Assembly: GCA_945867815.1 (NCBI GenBank)
Contig: CAMBIX010000012.1
Coordinates: 1 to 64,000, forward strand
Source: an uncultured Veillonellaceae bacterium
GTDB taxonomy: Bacteria; Bacillota; Negativicutes; Veillonellales; Veillonellaceae
Reading direction: 5' to 3'
DNA: 64,000 nucleotides
Positions 16,037 to 25,459 of the stretch are shown one piece after another. The position numbers were made by a program, and so were the translations under genes. Below the pieces are notes generated by a model that was given only the letters and a program-made list of their open reading frames with translations, did no database searches and had not been told where the DNA came from. Within the stretch, counting starts at the first letter, position 1. Each line of letters opens with the position of its first letter.

Positions 16037-17479
16037 ATGAGTTTCCAAAGTCACTTTGAACACATTGACCGTCGTGTGCCGGTTGCAGAGGATAATATTG
16101 CCATTATCCATGATTTAGACAAATGTAAGAATTGTACCCTATGTCGTCGTGCTTGTGCCGATACCATGAGTGTACTTGATTATTACGATTTAGAATCGAC
16201 AGGAGATAAGCCAATTTGTATTCACTGTGGTCAATGTACGTCTGTTTGTCCATTTGGCGCTATGTATGAACGTAGTGAACTGGATGGAGTGAAAGCAGCT
16301 ATTGCCGATCCAGACAAGGTAGTTGTTGTGCAGACCGCACCAGCTGTGCGTGTTGCTATTGGTGAAGAATTTGGTTATGAGCCAGGTACATGGTTAGAAA
16401 ATCAAATGGTAGGTGCCTTACGGGCTTTAGGTGTTGATTATGTGGTTGATACAAACTTTGGTGCCGACTTAACAGTTATGGAAGAAGCTGCTGAAGTGAT
16501 TGCTCGTGTAACAGAAGGTCGTGCACCAACGCCACAGTTTACAACTTGCTGCCCATCTTGGGTTAAGTTCTGTGAAACCTATTTCCCAGAATTTATTCCT
16601 AACTTATCGTCTACACGTAGTTGTATTGCCATGGAATCGGCAGCGACTAAAACGTACTTTGCAAAGAAAATGGATATTGACGTTAAAAAAATCGTCATGG
16701 TATCAGTTAATCCTTGTACGGCTAAGAAGTTTGAAGTACATCGCCCAGAACAAAACAAGGCGGCTCAATACTGGAATGATGACAGTCTTCGTGATACAGA
16801 CTTTAGCTTAACGACACGTGAATTTGCTCAGTGGATTCGTGACGAAGGGGTAGATTTTAAGACGGTTGAAGAATCGCAGTTTGATAAATATGTAGGTCAG
16901 GCATCTGGTGCAGGCGTTATCTTTGGTAACACCGGTGGCGTTATGGAAGCATCTATGCGTACAGCTTATAAGTACATTACAGGTAAAGAACCATCTCCAG
17001 AACCATTGACACATTTAACGGATGTACGTGGTTTGGATGGTGTTAAAAAGGCGGATGTACAGATTGGCGATAAAACTTTGCATGTAGCTGTTGTTCATGG
17101 CGGTAAAAATATTCGTACCTTCTTGAATCATATGAAGGAAACAGGCGAAAAGTTTGACTTTATCGAAATGATGGCTTGTCCAGGTGGCTGCATTGGTGGT
17201 GGCGGACAGCCGCTTGTTAAATTACCGATGGCACAGAAAACACGAGAAGCTCGTATCGCCGGTATTTATAGCCATGATGATGTTATGCGTTTACGCTCCA
17301 GTTATGAAAATCCAGAAATTAAGGAAATTTATGAAGAATTCCTTGGTGAACCATTAGGGGAAATGTCGGAATCCTTGTTACATACATCATTTGTTGATCG
17401 TAGTGCTGATTTAGGCGCTCGTAAGGATGTTACACCAGAAACATGCCCCACGTCACCTAAGTTTAAAAAGCCAGAATAA
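16037..17479 (+). CDS. hydA: [FeFe] hydrogenase, monomeric type
   Basis: It catalyses reversible proton reduction with ferredoxin. Residues 20-80 form a two-cluster ferredoxin domain with CKNCTLCRRAC and CIHCGQCTSVCP, each ending in the usual Cys spacing. The H-cluster ligands follow: TTCCPSWVKFCE near residue 170, NPCTAKKFE near 228, and MACPGGCIGGGGQP near 378. At 480 residues it resembles the short M2-type enzymes. No HydE, HydF or HydG maturase is in the window, so these must be elsewhere. The ATG at 16037 follows GAGGTG. The leader contains a terminator-like hairpin. Confidence 0.95.
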   Translation: MSFQSHFEHIDRRVPVAEDNIAIIHDLDKCKNCTLCRRACADTMSVLDYYDLESTGDKPICIHCGQCTSVCPFGAMYERSELDGVKAAIADPDKVVVVQTAPAVRVAIGEEFGYEPGTWLENQMVGALRALGVDYVVDTNFGADLTVMEEAAEVIARVTEGRAPTPQFTTCCPSWVKFCETYFPEFIPNLSSTRSCIAMESAATKTYFAKKMDIDVKKIVMVSVNPCTAKKFEVHRPEQNKAAQYWNDDSLRDTDFSLTTREFAQWIRDEGVDFKTVEESQFDKYVGQASGAGVIFGNTGGVMEASMRTAYKYITGKEPSPEPLTHLTDVRGLDGVKKADVQIGDKTLHVAVVHGGKNIRTFLNHMKETGEKFDFIEMMACPGGCIGGGGQPLVKLPMAQKTREARIAGIYSHDDVMRLRSSYENPEIKEIYEEFLGEPLGEMSESLLHTSFVDRSADLGARKDVTPETCPTSPKFKKPE

Positions 17480-17499
17480 ATAAAATAATTCTTAAGATA

Positions 17500-17545
17500 A
17501 AAGGGGACTTGTACTCACAATGAGGGTGCAAGTCTCTTTTTGTTT
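17500..17545 (+). terminator. Terminator after the hydrogenase
   Basis: A stem from AGGGGACTTG to CAAGTCTCTTTT with a T run ends the hydrogenase transcript. Confidence 0.8.
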
Positions 17546-17832
17546 TGTGCGGTTAGCTACTTAGTTTGGAAAATAATTTATGTAGAATAAAAAAGAGGCT
17601 TAGAAATTTCTTTGGGGAGGATTTTTCGAAAGTATAATTTAAAGCGTAGGTAAAGTTTTTTTAAAAGGTTAGGCAGGATAGTGATAGTTGCCGTTTTGCT
17701 CGAAGGATTCAATGCGTATAATAGGTTATGTAGAAAAAATTAGACTTATAGGACCAATCTGTTTTGTCCGATAAGCCAAAATGTATGTGTACCCTATAAA
17801 GAGTAAAGAATGAAGAGAAAAGAGTGAGACTT
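17546..17832. other. Intergenic stretch with no recognisable gene
   Basis: About 290 bp before the M20 peptidase. I see no open frame with a ribosome binding site, no RNA gene and no clear promoter. Confidence 0.5.
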
Positions 17833-19017
17833 ATGGAAGTTAAAGACTTAATTGCTGATCATAAGAGCTATGTTCAGGCCCTGCGACGAGAGTTCCATCA
17901 GCATCCAGAACTTAGTTTTGAAGAAGTAGAGACGACTAAGTGGATTGCTAAGGAGTTAGATGAGATAGGTATTCCTTATACGATTAATCCAGATAGGGGC
18001 CTTGGCTTAGTGGCAGAGATTAAGGGCGAGGCGTCACAAGCCGATGAGGGAAAGACTATTACTTTGAGGGCAGATATTGATGGGTTGCCAGTTAAAGAAG
18101 AGACGGGGCTTTCTTATGCTTCTAAAGAGGAAGGTAAGATGCATGCTTGTGGTCATGATGCTCATATGGCTATTCTCCTAGGTGCGGCACGTATGCTATG
18201 GCAGGTAAGAGACCAGATTAAAGGAAGGGTGTTTTTGCTCTTCCAGCCAGGAGAAGAAACAGGTCATGGGTCTAATTATATGATGTCTGTTGGTGATTGG
18301 TATAAGCGGACAGATGCTATTTTTGGTGGACATGTATGGATTGATCTGCCGGTCGGCAAGATATCGGTAGAGGCAGGGGAACGTATGGCAGCTAGCGATA
18401 TTTTTACGATTACGGTAGAAGGTAAAGAAGGGCATGGGTCGCAACCGCAGCAGACAGTCGATCCTATTGTTATTGCTTCCGCCATTGTAATGAATTTACA
18501 GACCATTGTATCAAGAAATACAAATCCCCTTGATTCGGCAGTAGTGACTATTGGACATATAGAAGCGGGATCAAGCTGGAATATTATTCCTGATAAGGCG
18601 GTTTTAGGAGGAACAGCTCGCTATTTTAAACGAGAACAATTGGATAGGATTAGGGGAGCCATGGAACGAATTGTTACGAATACAGCAGCAGCTTTTGGAG
18701 GGCGGGCTAGGCTTGATTATGAAGCTCGCGTACAGCCGGTTATCAATGATGTGGCTATGTCTGCTTTGGCTACCAAGACGGTTACCCATGTGTTAGGTAA
18801 AAAGGCGCTTTCCTTAATGACTAAGGTAACGGCAGGAGAGGATTTTTCTGCCTATATGGCGGATAAGCCAGCTTGCTTTGCCTTTATCGGCATAGGAAAC
18901 CCTAAGCTTGATGCTGTTCATGGTCATCATCAGGCCGATTTCAAGGTAGATGATTCACGATTAGCAGAAGCATCAGCCGTATATGCGCAATTTGCCATTG
19001 ATTGGCTAGCATCATAA
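17833..19017 (+). CDS. M20-family amidohydrolase (aminoacylase/IAA-amino acid hydrolase-like)
   Basis: This 394-residue metallopeptidase belongs to the M20D branch. It cleaves amide bonds of N-acyl amino acids or related compounds in the cytoplasm. Metal ligands are visible in MHACGHDAHMA near residue 100, QPGEETGHGS near 142 and GGHVW near 165. A dimerisation domain follows, and the last ligand region is AVHGHHQADF near 360. The N-terminal RREFHQHPELSFEE is characteristic. Substrate cannot be read from sequence. I chose the ATG at 17833 with GAGTGAG just upstream. The rhodanese gene follows in 52 bp and could be co-transcribed. Confidence 0.88.
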   Translation: MEVKDLIADHKSYVQALRREFHQHPELSFEEVETTKWIAKELDEIGIPYTINPDRGLGLVAEIKGEASQADEGKTITLRADIDGLPVKEETGLSYASKEEGKMHACGHDAHMAILLGAARMLWQVRDQIKGRVFLLFQPGEETGHGSNYMMSVGDWYKRTDAIFGGHVWIDLPVGKISVEAGERMAASDIFTITVEGKEGHGSQPQQTVDPIVIASAIVMNLQTIVSRNTNPLDSAVVTIGHIEAGSSWNIIPDKAVLGGTARYFKREQLDRIRGAMERIVTNTAAAFGGRARLDYEARVQPVINDVAMSALATKTVTHVLGKKALSLMTKVTAGEDFSAYMADKPACFAFIGIGNPKLDAVHGHHQADFKVDDSRLAEASAVYAQFAIDWLAS

Positions 19018-19069
19018 GGTTAATTAGCTCAAGGTTAATTAGTACTAGAAAATAAAAGGAGAAGATAGG

Positions 19070-19378
19070 ATGTCAAGTTCGATAGATACAATAAGAGAAG
19101 GCGTTTTTCAATATCAACAAACAGAAGGGGCTGTTTTACTAGATGTACGAACCTCACAAGAGTACTTAGCAGGGCATATTCCTGCGGCTAAAAATGTGGA
19201 TGTAGCACGCATTGATCAGGTTGGGGCTTTGATTCCTGATAAGGATACCCCTGTTTTTGTGTATTGTAAGGGCGGTATGCGGGCTCGAAAGGCTAGGGAA
19301 GCTATGGAATCTATGAGCTATACTAATGTAAAGAATATTGGTGGTTTTGATTCGTATATAGGCCTAGTTGAAAAGTAA
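19070..19378 (+). CDS. Single-domain rhodanese-like protein
   Basis: A cytoplasmic protein of 102 residues. It has one rhodanese domain with LLDVRTSQEYLAGHIPAA near residue 25 and the active-site loop YCKGGMRA (Cys near residue 65). It probably carries sulfur as a persulfide. The loop has the six-residue length typical of sulfurtransferases rather than phosphatases. The ribosome binding site GGAGAAG precedes the ATG. A hairpin terminator follows directly. Confidence 0.9.
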   Translation: MSSSIDTIREGVFQYQQTEGAVLLDVRTSQEYLAGHIPAAKNVDVARIDQVGALIPDKDTPVFVYCKGGMRARKAREAMESMSYTNVKNIGGFDSYIGLVEK

Positions 19379-19392
19379 ATTCATAAAAAGAG

Positions 19393-19457
19393 AAAGGCTC
19401 CTGTTTCTTTGCTATAGGCATATAACCTATGTGGTGAAGATGATGGGAGCCTTTTAT
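19393..19457 (+). terminator. Terminator with long loop after the rhodanese gene
   Basis: AAAGGCTCC (19393-19401) pairs with GGAGCCTTTT (19446-19455). The loop holds a smaller ATAGG/CCTAT hairpin. A T run follows. Confidence 0.75.
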
Positions 19458-19614
19458 TGTTTTTATAAGCTTTTACCTAGGAAGACAAATTTGTTAGGTG
19501 ATGAGCTGGTTTATGTATACATAGAAAAAGACACTTCTCTATAGTAAAAGCAAGGAAAATGTTTTATAATAATAATTAATAGAGTAACGATTACTTATAA
19601 GGAGGAACTAAGAG

Positions 19615-20481
19615 ATGAAAACATACAGTCCATTTAAATCTGGTAAAGTTCGTGAGTTATACGATATAGGCGATAGCCTAATTATGGTTTGTACAGACCG
19701 TATATCAGCCTTTGATGAAATTTTAAAAGAACCGATTCCAGAAAAAGGGGCTGTACTTAATAAGATGTCTAAGTTCTGGTTTGATTTTACTAAAGATATC
19801 GTGCCTAATCATATGATTTCGATTGATACGAAAGATATGCCTGAATTCTTTCAGCAACCACAGTTTGAAGGACGTAGTATGAAGGCACAAAAGTTAACAA
19901 TGCTGCCTGTTGAATGTATTGTTCGTGGTTATATTACAGGTAGTGGCTGGGAAAGTTATCAGAAAACAGGTAAAGTATGTGGTATTGAATTACCAAGTGG
20001 CTTGCAGGAATGCGCTCAACTGCCAGAACCGATTTTTACACCATCTACAAAGGCACCTGTAGGGGAACATGACCAGAATATTTCTATGGCGGAAGGAGCC
20101 GTGTGGTTAGATAAATTTTTCCCAGGCAAGGGTGCTGAATACATGGAAAAGCTAAGTCAATTAACGTTAGCCTTGTATAAGAAATGTGCGGCTTATGCTA
20201 AGGAACGGGGTATTTTAATTGCGGATACCAAATTCGAATTTGGTTTAGATGATAAGGGACAGTTCGTATTAGGCGATGAAATCTTAACACCTGATAATAG
20301 TCGTTTTTGGCCAGCTAAAGGCTACCAGCCAGGTCAGGGTCAGCCTTCCTATGATAAACAGTTTGTCCGTGATTATTTGAAGGCTCACCCAACAGACATT
20401 TTGCCAAAAGATATTGTGGGTAAGACGATTGGTAAATATAAGGAAGCTTATGAATTGTTAACAGGGAAAGCCTTTGCCTAA
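19615..20481 (+). CDS. purC: Phosphoribosylaminoimidazole-succinocarboxamide synthase (SAICAR synthase)
   Basis: It joins CAIR and aspartate with ATP in purine synthesis. The N-terminus SGKVRELYDIGD and TDRISAFD match the nucleotide-binding region. RGYITGSGWESYQKTGKVCG near residue 105 and LADTKFEFG-like IADTKFEFGLDD near 203 are the conserved substrate and metal motifs, followed by DEILTPDNSRFWP. At 288 residues it is the longer form. It stands alone here, with no other pur genes in the window. The ribosome binding site AAGGAGG is excellent. Confidence 0.96.
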   Translation: MKTYSPFKSGKVRELYDIGDSLIMVCTDRISAFDEILKEPIPEKGAVLNKMSKFWFDFTKDIVPNHMISIDTKDMPEFFQQPQFEGRSMKAQKLTMLPVECIVRGYITGSGWESYQKTGKVCGIELPSGLQECAQLPEPIFTPSTKAPVGEHDQNISMAEGAVWLDKFFPGKGAEYMEKLSQLTLALYKKCAAYAKERGILIADTKFEFGLDDKGQFVLGDEILTPDNSRFWPAKGYQPGQGQPSYDKQFVRDYLKAHPTDILPKDIVGKTIGKYKEAYELLTGKAFA

Positions 20482-20587
20482 GTTTTACTTTCTTTTTATG
20501 GCTTATGCTAGATAACACAGACGAAATAAAAAAATATGATATACTGAAAAACATATGACATAAATTGATAGAAATTAAGGTGATAAT

Positions 20588-21415
20588 ATGTTAACAGGTG
20601 ATGTGTTTGGCATAACCATAGGAGCGGCTGTGCTTACCGTCGTAGGCGGCATTGTAGGCGGTGTTTTATCCTCTGTGGCTGGCGGCGCCTCTATTATATC
20701 CTATCCTATTTTGCTAGGTTGTGGAGTGCCTCCAGTAGCAGCTAATGTAACCAATCATATGGCTAAGGTCTTTGATTATATTGGTGCTATTTCAGCTTCT
20801 CTTAAAGAGCTTAAGGGAAATTGGCTTTTTGCCTGCCTTTTGTCTATATTTACGGTTATTGGGTCTGTTATAGGGACTCGATTATTGTTGATATTCCCAG
20901 AGTCTGTTTTTGAAGATGTGGTGCCTGTTCTTTTAATTTTTTCAGGGGCTATGTTTTTATGGCGTAATTATAAGGCTGGTCAGGATGCGAAAAAGGTCCA
21001 AATAGCTGGTGGTACAGCAATGGCTTCAAAGCTTACGGCTAAGAGTAAAAATAAAAAACAGTCACACTTTTTTGCCGTTATTGTTATGCTCTTGATTGGC
21101 TGTTATATTGGCTATTTTGGTGGAGCCAGTGGTGTCCTTTTATTAGTTGTTATGGATTATTTATTGGACCGAGCCTTCTTGGTTAATAATGCCATTAAGA
21201 ATCTGATTGCTGGTTTTTCTAATTTAATTGCCTTTATTGTGTATGCTTTATCTACCCATGTGTATTGGACGTTGGGGATTATCCTAGCTGTAGGCATGTT
21301 TATAGGTGGTTACATTGGACCAACCTTGATGCGGCATATTTCGGTTAAGTTATTACGTTATATTGTAGCTGTTTTATCCTTTGCCTTAGCAGCCTATTTC
21401 ATTATTTACTATTAA
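20588..21415 (+). CDS. TauE/SafE-family anion exporter
   Basis: An inner-membrane protein of 275 residues with eight or so hydrophobic segments. The TauE/SafE (DUF81) signature GGVLSSVAGGASIISYP appears in helix 1-2, and its repeat-like counterpart GYFGGASGVLLL is in the second half. The family exports sulfite, sulfoacetate or related anions; the substrate here is unknown. The ATG at 20588 follows AAGGTGAT. A clean terminator follows. Confidence 0.87.
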   Translation: MLTGDVFGITIGAAVLTVVGGIVGGVLSSVAGGASIISYPILLGCGVPPVAANVTNHMAKVFDYIGAISASLKELKGNWLFACLLSIFTVIGSVIGTRLLLIFPESVFEDVVPVLLIFSGAMFLWRNYKAGQDAKKVQIAGGTAMASKLTAKSKNKKQSHFFAVIVMLLIGCYIGYFGGASGVLLLVVMDYLLDRAFLVNNAIKNLIAGFSNLIAFIVYALSTHVYWTLGIILAVGMFIGGYIGPTLMRHISVKLLRYIVAVLSFALAAYFIIYY

Positions 21416-21430
21416 TAAAATCAAAAAGTC

Positions 21431-21460
21431 AAATCCGTATCGTAGGATACGGATTTTTTT
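21431..21460 (+). terminator. Intrinsic terminator after the TauE-family gene
   Basis: AAATCCGTATC pairs with GATACGGATTT around a GTAG loop, followed by a T run. Confidence 0.9.
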
Positions 21461-21561
21461 TATATCTGCTCTTAGAATATAAGCATAAAGAGAAATCCTA
21501 TAGGAAATAAGATAAAGAACAATGAGTTTGTATATATCTTGATTTGTAAGGAGTGATTGTG

Positions 21562-22221
21562 ATGGCTAAAGACGTAATTACAAAAGATATGACGGTAGCA
21601 GAAGCGGTAAAGGTCAATCCGGATATTATGGATATCCTAGCAAAAGAAAATATTGATTTCTGTTGTGGAGGTAAGCATCCATTAAAAGAAGCGGTAGAAG
21701 CTAAAGGTAAAGATATTGATAGCTTTGTAGCTATGTTGAATCAAGTAGAACCAGTTAAAGAATCGACACGAGCTGACGCCTTTAAGATGAGTAAGGCTGA
21801 ACTGGTTGATTACATCATTCGTCATTTCCATCGGCCACAATTAGAACAGCTGGATCAAATTGAAATGGGTTTAGCTAAGTTGTTAAATGTACATTATGAG
21901 CACCATCATAAAGAACTCTTTGATGTATATAAACGGTTTATGTCTATTAAGGCTGATTTAGTGCCTCATTTTGCACAAGAAGAACAAGATGACTTTCCTC
22001 GCTTTCTTAATGGTGAAGCCGTTGATTTTTCAGAATTGGTAGCGGAACATGAAGCGGTTGGTGAAAAGTTAGAAGCTTTACATGAAGTAACGAATAATTA
22101 TCAGGTGCCAGCTGATGGTTGTAATACCTATCATTATATTTTTAAATTAATGGGTGAATTTGAACGAAGCCTTCATGAACATATCTTTTATGAAAATAGT
22201 ATCTTGTTTTTAATGAAATAA
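21562..22221 (+). CDS. RIC/ScdA/YtfE-type iron-sulfur cluster repair protein
   Basis: A di-iron protein that repairs iron-sulfur clusters after nitrosative or oxidative damage. The N-terminal DUF542 domain ends in the conserved NIDFCCGGK motif near residue 34. The hemerythrin-like domain follows, with metal-ligand histidines at HFHRPQ near 95, HHKELF near 115, PHFAQEEQDDFP near 138, and HEHIFYEN at the C-terminus. I chose the ATG at 21562, which is 8 bp after AAGGAG; the GTG at 21553 overlaps that site. The hydrogenase and cytochrome bd genes nearby fit a need for cluster repair under oxygen exposure. Confidence 0.92.
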   Translation: MAKDVITKDMTVAEAVKVNPDIMDILAKENIDFCCGGKHPLKEAVEAKGKDIDSFVAMLNQVEPVKESTRADAFKMSKAELVDYIIRHFHRPQLEQLDQIEMGLAKLLNVHYEHHHKELFDVYKRFMSIKADLVPHFAQEEQDDFPRFLNGEAVDFSELVAEHEAVGEKLEALHEVTNNYQVPADGCNTYHYIFKLMGEFERSLHEHIFYENSILFLMK

Positions 22222-22259
22222 ATAGAAAATCGTATGTTAAATTAGGGAGGAGTCTTAGT

Positions 22260-22496
22260 ATGGAAGCGTGTGTAAAAGCTGTTATTGACAAGGTTATGGA
22301 TATTACAGGTGTATCGCAGGAACAGGCGGCAGAAGCTTTACGGAATAGTCAGTGTAATGCGGATACAGCCATTCAGTATTTATCAGAAAAGGGCTATTTA
22401 AGTTCATCGCAGTTGCAGGTGTCTAAAGAGTCTATGGATGCTTTGCAGGAGATGCTAGATGATTCGAGAGAAATGATTGGTGATGGCCGTTGGTAA
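22260..22496 (+). CDS. Small UBA/TS-N-like protein
   Basis: A protein of 78 residues. The first 45 residues resemble a UBA-like three-helix domain (DITGVSQEQAAEALRNSQCN then ADTAIQYLSE), the kind found at the start of elongation factor Ts. The acidic C-terminal part is probably helical. Its function is unknown; it follows the RIC gene by 38 bp behind GGGAGG and is likely co-transcribed. Confidence 0.75.
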   Translation: MEACVKAVIDKVMDITGVSQEQAAEALRNSQCNADTAIQYLSEKGYLSSSQLQVSKESMDALQEMLDDSREMIGDGRW

Positions 22497-22621
22497 TATA
22501 TACTTGTTAAATTGAGTCCTATGAGTTTCTTCCGCAAGGGGTAGTCAAACATAAGCTAGTCCGTGCGTTTATATAGATAGTATGCATACAAGGCAGGTTA
22601 TAATGTTTAACCTATAAAGGA

Positions 22622-22657
22622 GAGCCGGTTAATCGATTGATTAGCTGGCTTCTTTTT
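22622..22657 (+). terminator. Intrinsic terminator
   Basis: GAGCCGGTTAATC pairs with GATTAGCTGGCTTC (one G-U), followed by TTTTTT. The 125 bp before it contain an AGGTTA/TTAACCT hairpin and a TATAAT-like box but no gene. Confidence 0.85.
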
Positions 22658-22905
22658 TGTAGAAGAGAAGGAAAAAGCCTGTATTCAATTGCTATATGCT
22701 AGGTGTTTAAGGAGATGACCATCTTGGGCACATTGTATATAATAAAGAAAAGGTTTTTATCTACTAAATGCTAGTGCGGGCTGGTATTGAATTACCTTGC
22801 ATGGGGAGAATGTAGGACTTACGTGTTGAAGGGGAGTTATAGATATTAGTGTTTAGTGATAGATTGAATGCATTAATTTTATATTGGATAGAAAGGATAT
22901 AAGAT
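22658..22905. other. Intergenic stretch with no recognisable gene
   Basis: I see no open frame and no molybdenum-cofactor riboswitch pattern, although the next gene is in that pathway. Confidence 0.5.
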
Positions 22906-23403
22906 ATGTCATTAGAAACCATAGGGGATAGAGCCTTAAGAATAGCTGTATTAACGGTGTCAGACACACGGACGCCAGCTACAGATAAGGGCGGTAATTG
23001 CGTTGCGGCGCTCTTGGGAGAGGCTAAGCATATAGTGGCCGCTAGGACTATCGTGAAGGATGATGCCTTTGCTATTCGGCGGCAGGTTGGTTTGTGGTGT
23101 GAAGATGCGTCGATTGATGCGGTTATTACTACAGGGGGAACAGGAATTGCCAAGCGGGATGTCACTATAGAAGCAATTGAGTCTATGCTGGATAAGACAC
23201 TGCCTGGTTTTGGTGAACTTTTTCGATATATTAGTTATGTGGATGATATAGGGCCTAGGGCTATGGCGTCACGGGCAGTAGCTGGTGTGGTAGAGGATAC
23301 GCTAGTTTTTGCCTTACCAGGTTCGGTAGGAGCAGTTAGTCTAGGGATGGAACGATTAATTATCCCTCAGTTGCCTCATTTAGTTCATGAAGTTATTAAA
23401 TAA
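22906..23403 (+). CDS. Molybdopterin adenylyltransferase-like protein (MoaB/Mog)
   Basis: A 165-residue protein of the MogA/MoaB fold. AVLTVSDTRTPATDKGGN near residue 15 and the substrate loop TTGGTGIAKRDVT near 75 are diagnostic, with the late LPGSVGAV loop at 135. Mog activates molybdopterin with ATP before metal insertion; MoaB in some species has the same fold without that proven role. No other molybdenum-cofactor gene is in the window, so the choice between the two is open. The ribosome binding site AAAGGA is good. Confidence 0.88.
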   Translation: MSLETIGDRALRIAVLTVSDTRTPATDKGGNCVAALLGEAKHIVAARTIVKDDAFAIRRQVGLWCEDASIDAVITTGGTGIAKRDVTIEAIESMLDKTLPGFGELFRYISYVDDIGPRAMASRAVAGVVEDTLVFALPGSVGAVSLGMERLIIPQLPHLVHEVIK

Positions 23404-23579
23404 GCTTTAAGTAAATAGTCTTTAAGCGAAATGTATTATGGAACAAAATATTTTTGTGATAATTATCGAAAATACTTGCTATTTTTCATAGCTTATTCAT
23501 AATTACGTATGTTATAATTGAAGCATAGATTTTCTTCGTAGGAACAGTACATAGAGACCATGGTCTATGGGAGGAATAA

Positions 23580-24209
23580 ATGGCATTCGGTTTAAAGAGC
23601 AAAGAAGAAAAGTTTTTTAGCATGTTGAATGATCATGCGAAATTATGCCATGATGCATCAGAGTTGATGTTAGCTGCTTTTAATGGCGAAAAAGATAAGC
23701 AGGAAGTCCTAAAAAAAGTAGATGAAATGGAAAAAAAAGCAGACGATATTGTATCCGCAACGATGCAGCGTTTGCAGAAGACTTTCATTACACCAATGGA
23801 CCGGGAAGATATCCAATTGTTGATTGATCAGTTGGATACGACCATTGATACAATGAAAGAAATTATGGATAAGATGTGTATGTACAATGTGGGCGAACCG
23901 ATTGATGGGGCTATTAAGATGGCAACGATTATCGAAAAATGCTTGAAACATATTGTAAAAGCCATGTCTTATATCAATAGTTTGAAGAAAAATTATGTGA
24001 AAGTAGAAGGTCGTATTTTGGAAGTGCTTCGTTTAGAAGAAGAGGCTGATGATGTGTACCATAAGGAAATGGCAGCCCTATTTACAGAATGTCCAGATGC
24101 AATTACGATTATTAAATGGAAGGATATTTTAGACGCTTCGGAAGATTTAGTCGATGACTGTGAAGATATTGTAGGTACGTTCCGACGGGTGGTATTAAAA
24201 TATGCTTGA
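23580..24209 (+). CDS. PhoU-like DUF47 protein, PiT accessory
   Basis: A 209-residue all-helical cytoplasmic protein of the DUF47/YkaA family. EKKADDIVSATMQRLQKTF followed by ITPMDREDI is the diagnostic metal-binding motif pair, repeated later as EEEADDVYH and near the end as DDCEDIVGTFR. These proteins are related to PhoU and occur beside PiT phosphate transporters. Here the stop overlaps the start of the transporter by 8 bp, so translation is coupled. The GGGAGG site before the ATG is strong. Confidence 0.92.
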   Translation: MAFGLKSKEEKFFSMLNDHAKLCHDASELMLAAFNGEKDKQEVLKKVDEMEKKADDIVSATMQRLQKTFITPMDREDIQLLIDQLDTTIDTMKEIMDKMCMYNVGEPIDGAIKMATIIEKCLKHIVKAMSYINSLKKNYVKVEGRILEVLRLEEEADDVYHKEMAALFTECPDAITIIKWKDILDASEDLVDDCEDIVGTFRRVVLKYA

Positions 24210-25206
24210 TTTTCATTGGCTTCTACTGGTAGTTGTTGTTTTAGCTGTCCTTTTTGATTATATTAATGGTTTTCATGATACGGCCAATGCTATAGCCACG
24301 TCTGTATCTACACGGGCGATTTCACCTAAGAAAGCGGTACTTATGACAGCCGTTATGAATTTCTTAGGTGCCATTGTAAGTACGGGGGTTGCTAAGACGA
24401 TTGGTGAAGATATTGTGTTATCACCGAGTTTAATCGATTCAGAAGTAATTGCTGCTGCTTTGCTAGGGGCTATCTTTTGGAATTTATTTACTTGGCGTTT
24501 GGCAATTCCTAGTTCATCGTCTCATGCCTTAATTGGTGGTGTAGTAGGTGCGGTTGTTGTAGGGGCTGGCCTAGGTGCTTTGAATTTTGGTGGTATAGGC
24601 GTCATTGTCTTGTCTTTGATTTTGTCTCCTCTGGTAGCTTTAATCTTAGGTTATATTATTATGAAGCTCTTGTTAATCGTCTTTGGTCGCTATTCGCCTA
24701 TTGCCTTAAATGACCGTTTTCGTAATATGCAGGTAGGTTCAGCTGTTCTGATGGCTTTTTCTCATGGATCTAATGATGCGCAGAAGGCTATGGGGATTAT
24801 TACCTTGACATTGCTTAGTGGCGGTTATATAGATACTTTTGCTGTACCTGTTTGGGTAAAAATGATATGCGCTGGGGCTATGGCTCTAGGCACGATGGCT
24901 GGTGGCTGGCGTATCATTTCTACTATGGGTAACAAGATTTATAAAATGGAAACAATTAACGGCTTTGCTGCTGATTTGAACTCATCCATTACTATTTTCT
25001 TGGCTACTTTTTTACATTTGCCAGTATCAACGACACATGTTGTTAGTGGTTCCATTATGGGGGTAGGTTCGGCTATGCGTGTGCGGGCCGTTAATTGGGG
25101 CGTAGCACGGTCCATGCTTATTACGTGGTGCGTAACGATTCCTTTAAGTGCAGCCGTAGCCGGTGTTATTTATTTTGCTATTCATCATTTTAGATTGCTT
25201 TTCTAA
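24202..25206 (+). CDS. PiT-family inorganic phosphate transporter
   Basis: This is an inner-membrane phosphate:cation symporter of 334 residues. Both halves carry the PiT signature: FDYINGFHDTANAIATSVS near residue 20 and AFSHGSNDAQKAMGI near 190. A conserved SSSSHALIGG loop and the matching PVSTTHVVSG loop lie in the two halves. The short length without a large central loop is typical of bacterial PiT paired with DUF47. A hairpin terminator follows at 25244. Confidence 0.95.
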   Translation: MLDFHWLLLVVVVLAVLFDYINGFHDTANAIATSVSTRAISPKKAVLMTAVMNFLGAIVSTGVAKTIGEDIVLSPSLIDSEVIAAALLGAIFWNLFTWRLAIPSSSSHALIGGVVGAVVVGAGLGALNFGGIGVIVLSLILSPLVALILGYIIMKLLLIVFGRYSPIALNDRFRNMQVGSAVLMAFSHGSNDAQKAMGIITLTLLSGGYIDTFAVPVWVKMICAGAMALGTMAGGWRIISTMGNKIYKMETINGFAADLNSSITIFLATFLHLPVSTTHVVSGSIMGVGSAMRVRAVNWGVARSMLITWCVTIPLSAAVAGVIYFAIHHFRLLF

Positions 25207-25243
25207 GATTGATAAGATAGTTGAATAGTAAGGTGATTTTATG

Positions 25244-25277
25244 AATGCTAGTCTAGTTCTTAGGCTGGCATTTTATT
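25244..25277 (+). terminator. Terminator after the phosphate transporter
   Basis: AATGCTAGTCTA pairs with TAGGCTGGCATT (wobbles), followed by TTATTTTT. Confidence 0.75.
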
Positions 25278-25367
25278 TTTGCCTTTAAGAGAATGTGTGC
25301 TAACTTTTTCAAGTAGCGGTCTAGGTAGGATGAGGAGAAAATTTGCATTATCTACCTATTTGCTAGA

Positions 25368-25419
25368 TAAAAAAAGAGTGATAAAAGCCACAAAATTATA
25401 AAATAGTGCACTCTTTTTG
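25368..25419. terminator. Second hairpin, AAAAAGAGTG/CACTCTTTTT
   Basis: A 10-bp stem with a long A-rich loop and T run. With no gene between it and the previous terminator, it may end a read-through transcript or shield the promoter just downstream. Confidence 0.6.
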
Positions 25420-25430
25420 TACCTATCTTA

Positions 25431-25459
25431 TTGCAATGTGGATAAAACAGGTCTATAAT
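25431..25459 (+). promoter_or_regulatory. Sigma-70-type promoter of the Rrf2-cyd cluster
   Basis: TTGCAA (25431-25436) and TATAAT (25454-25459) are separated by exactly 17 bp. The start codon of the Rrf2 gene is about 115 bp downstream, so there is a leader of roughly 110 bases. Confidence 0.8.

Noticed and set aside
22497-22621. Possible small RNA between the UBA-like gene and its terminator
   Set aside because: A TATAAT-like box and a short hairpin are present, but spacing and length do not support a separate transcript; it is more likely the 3' end of the upstream mRNA.
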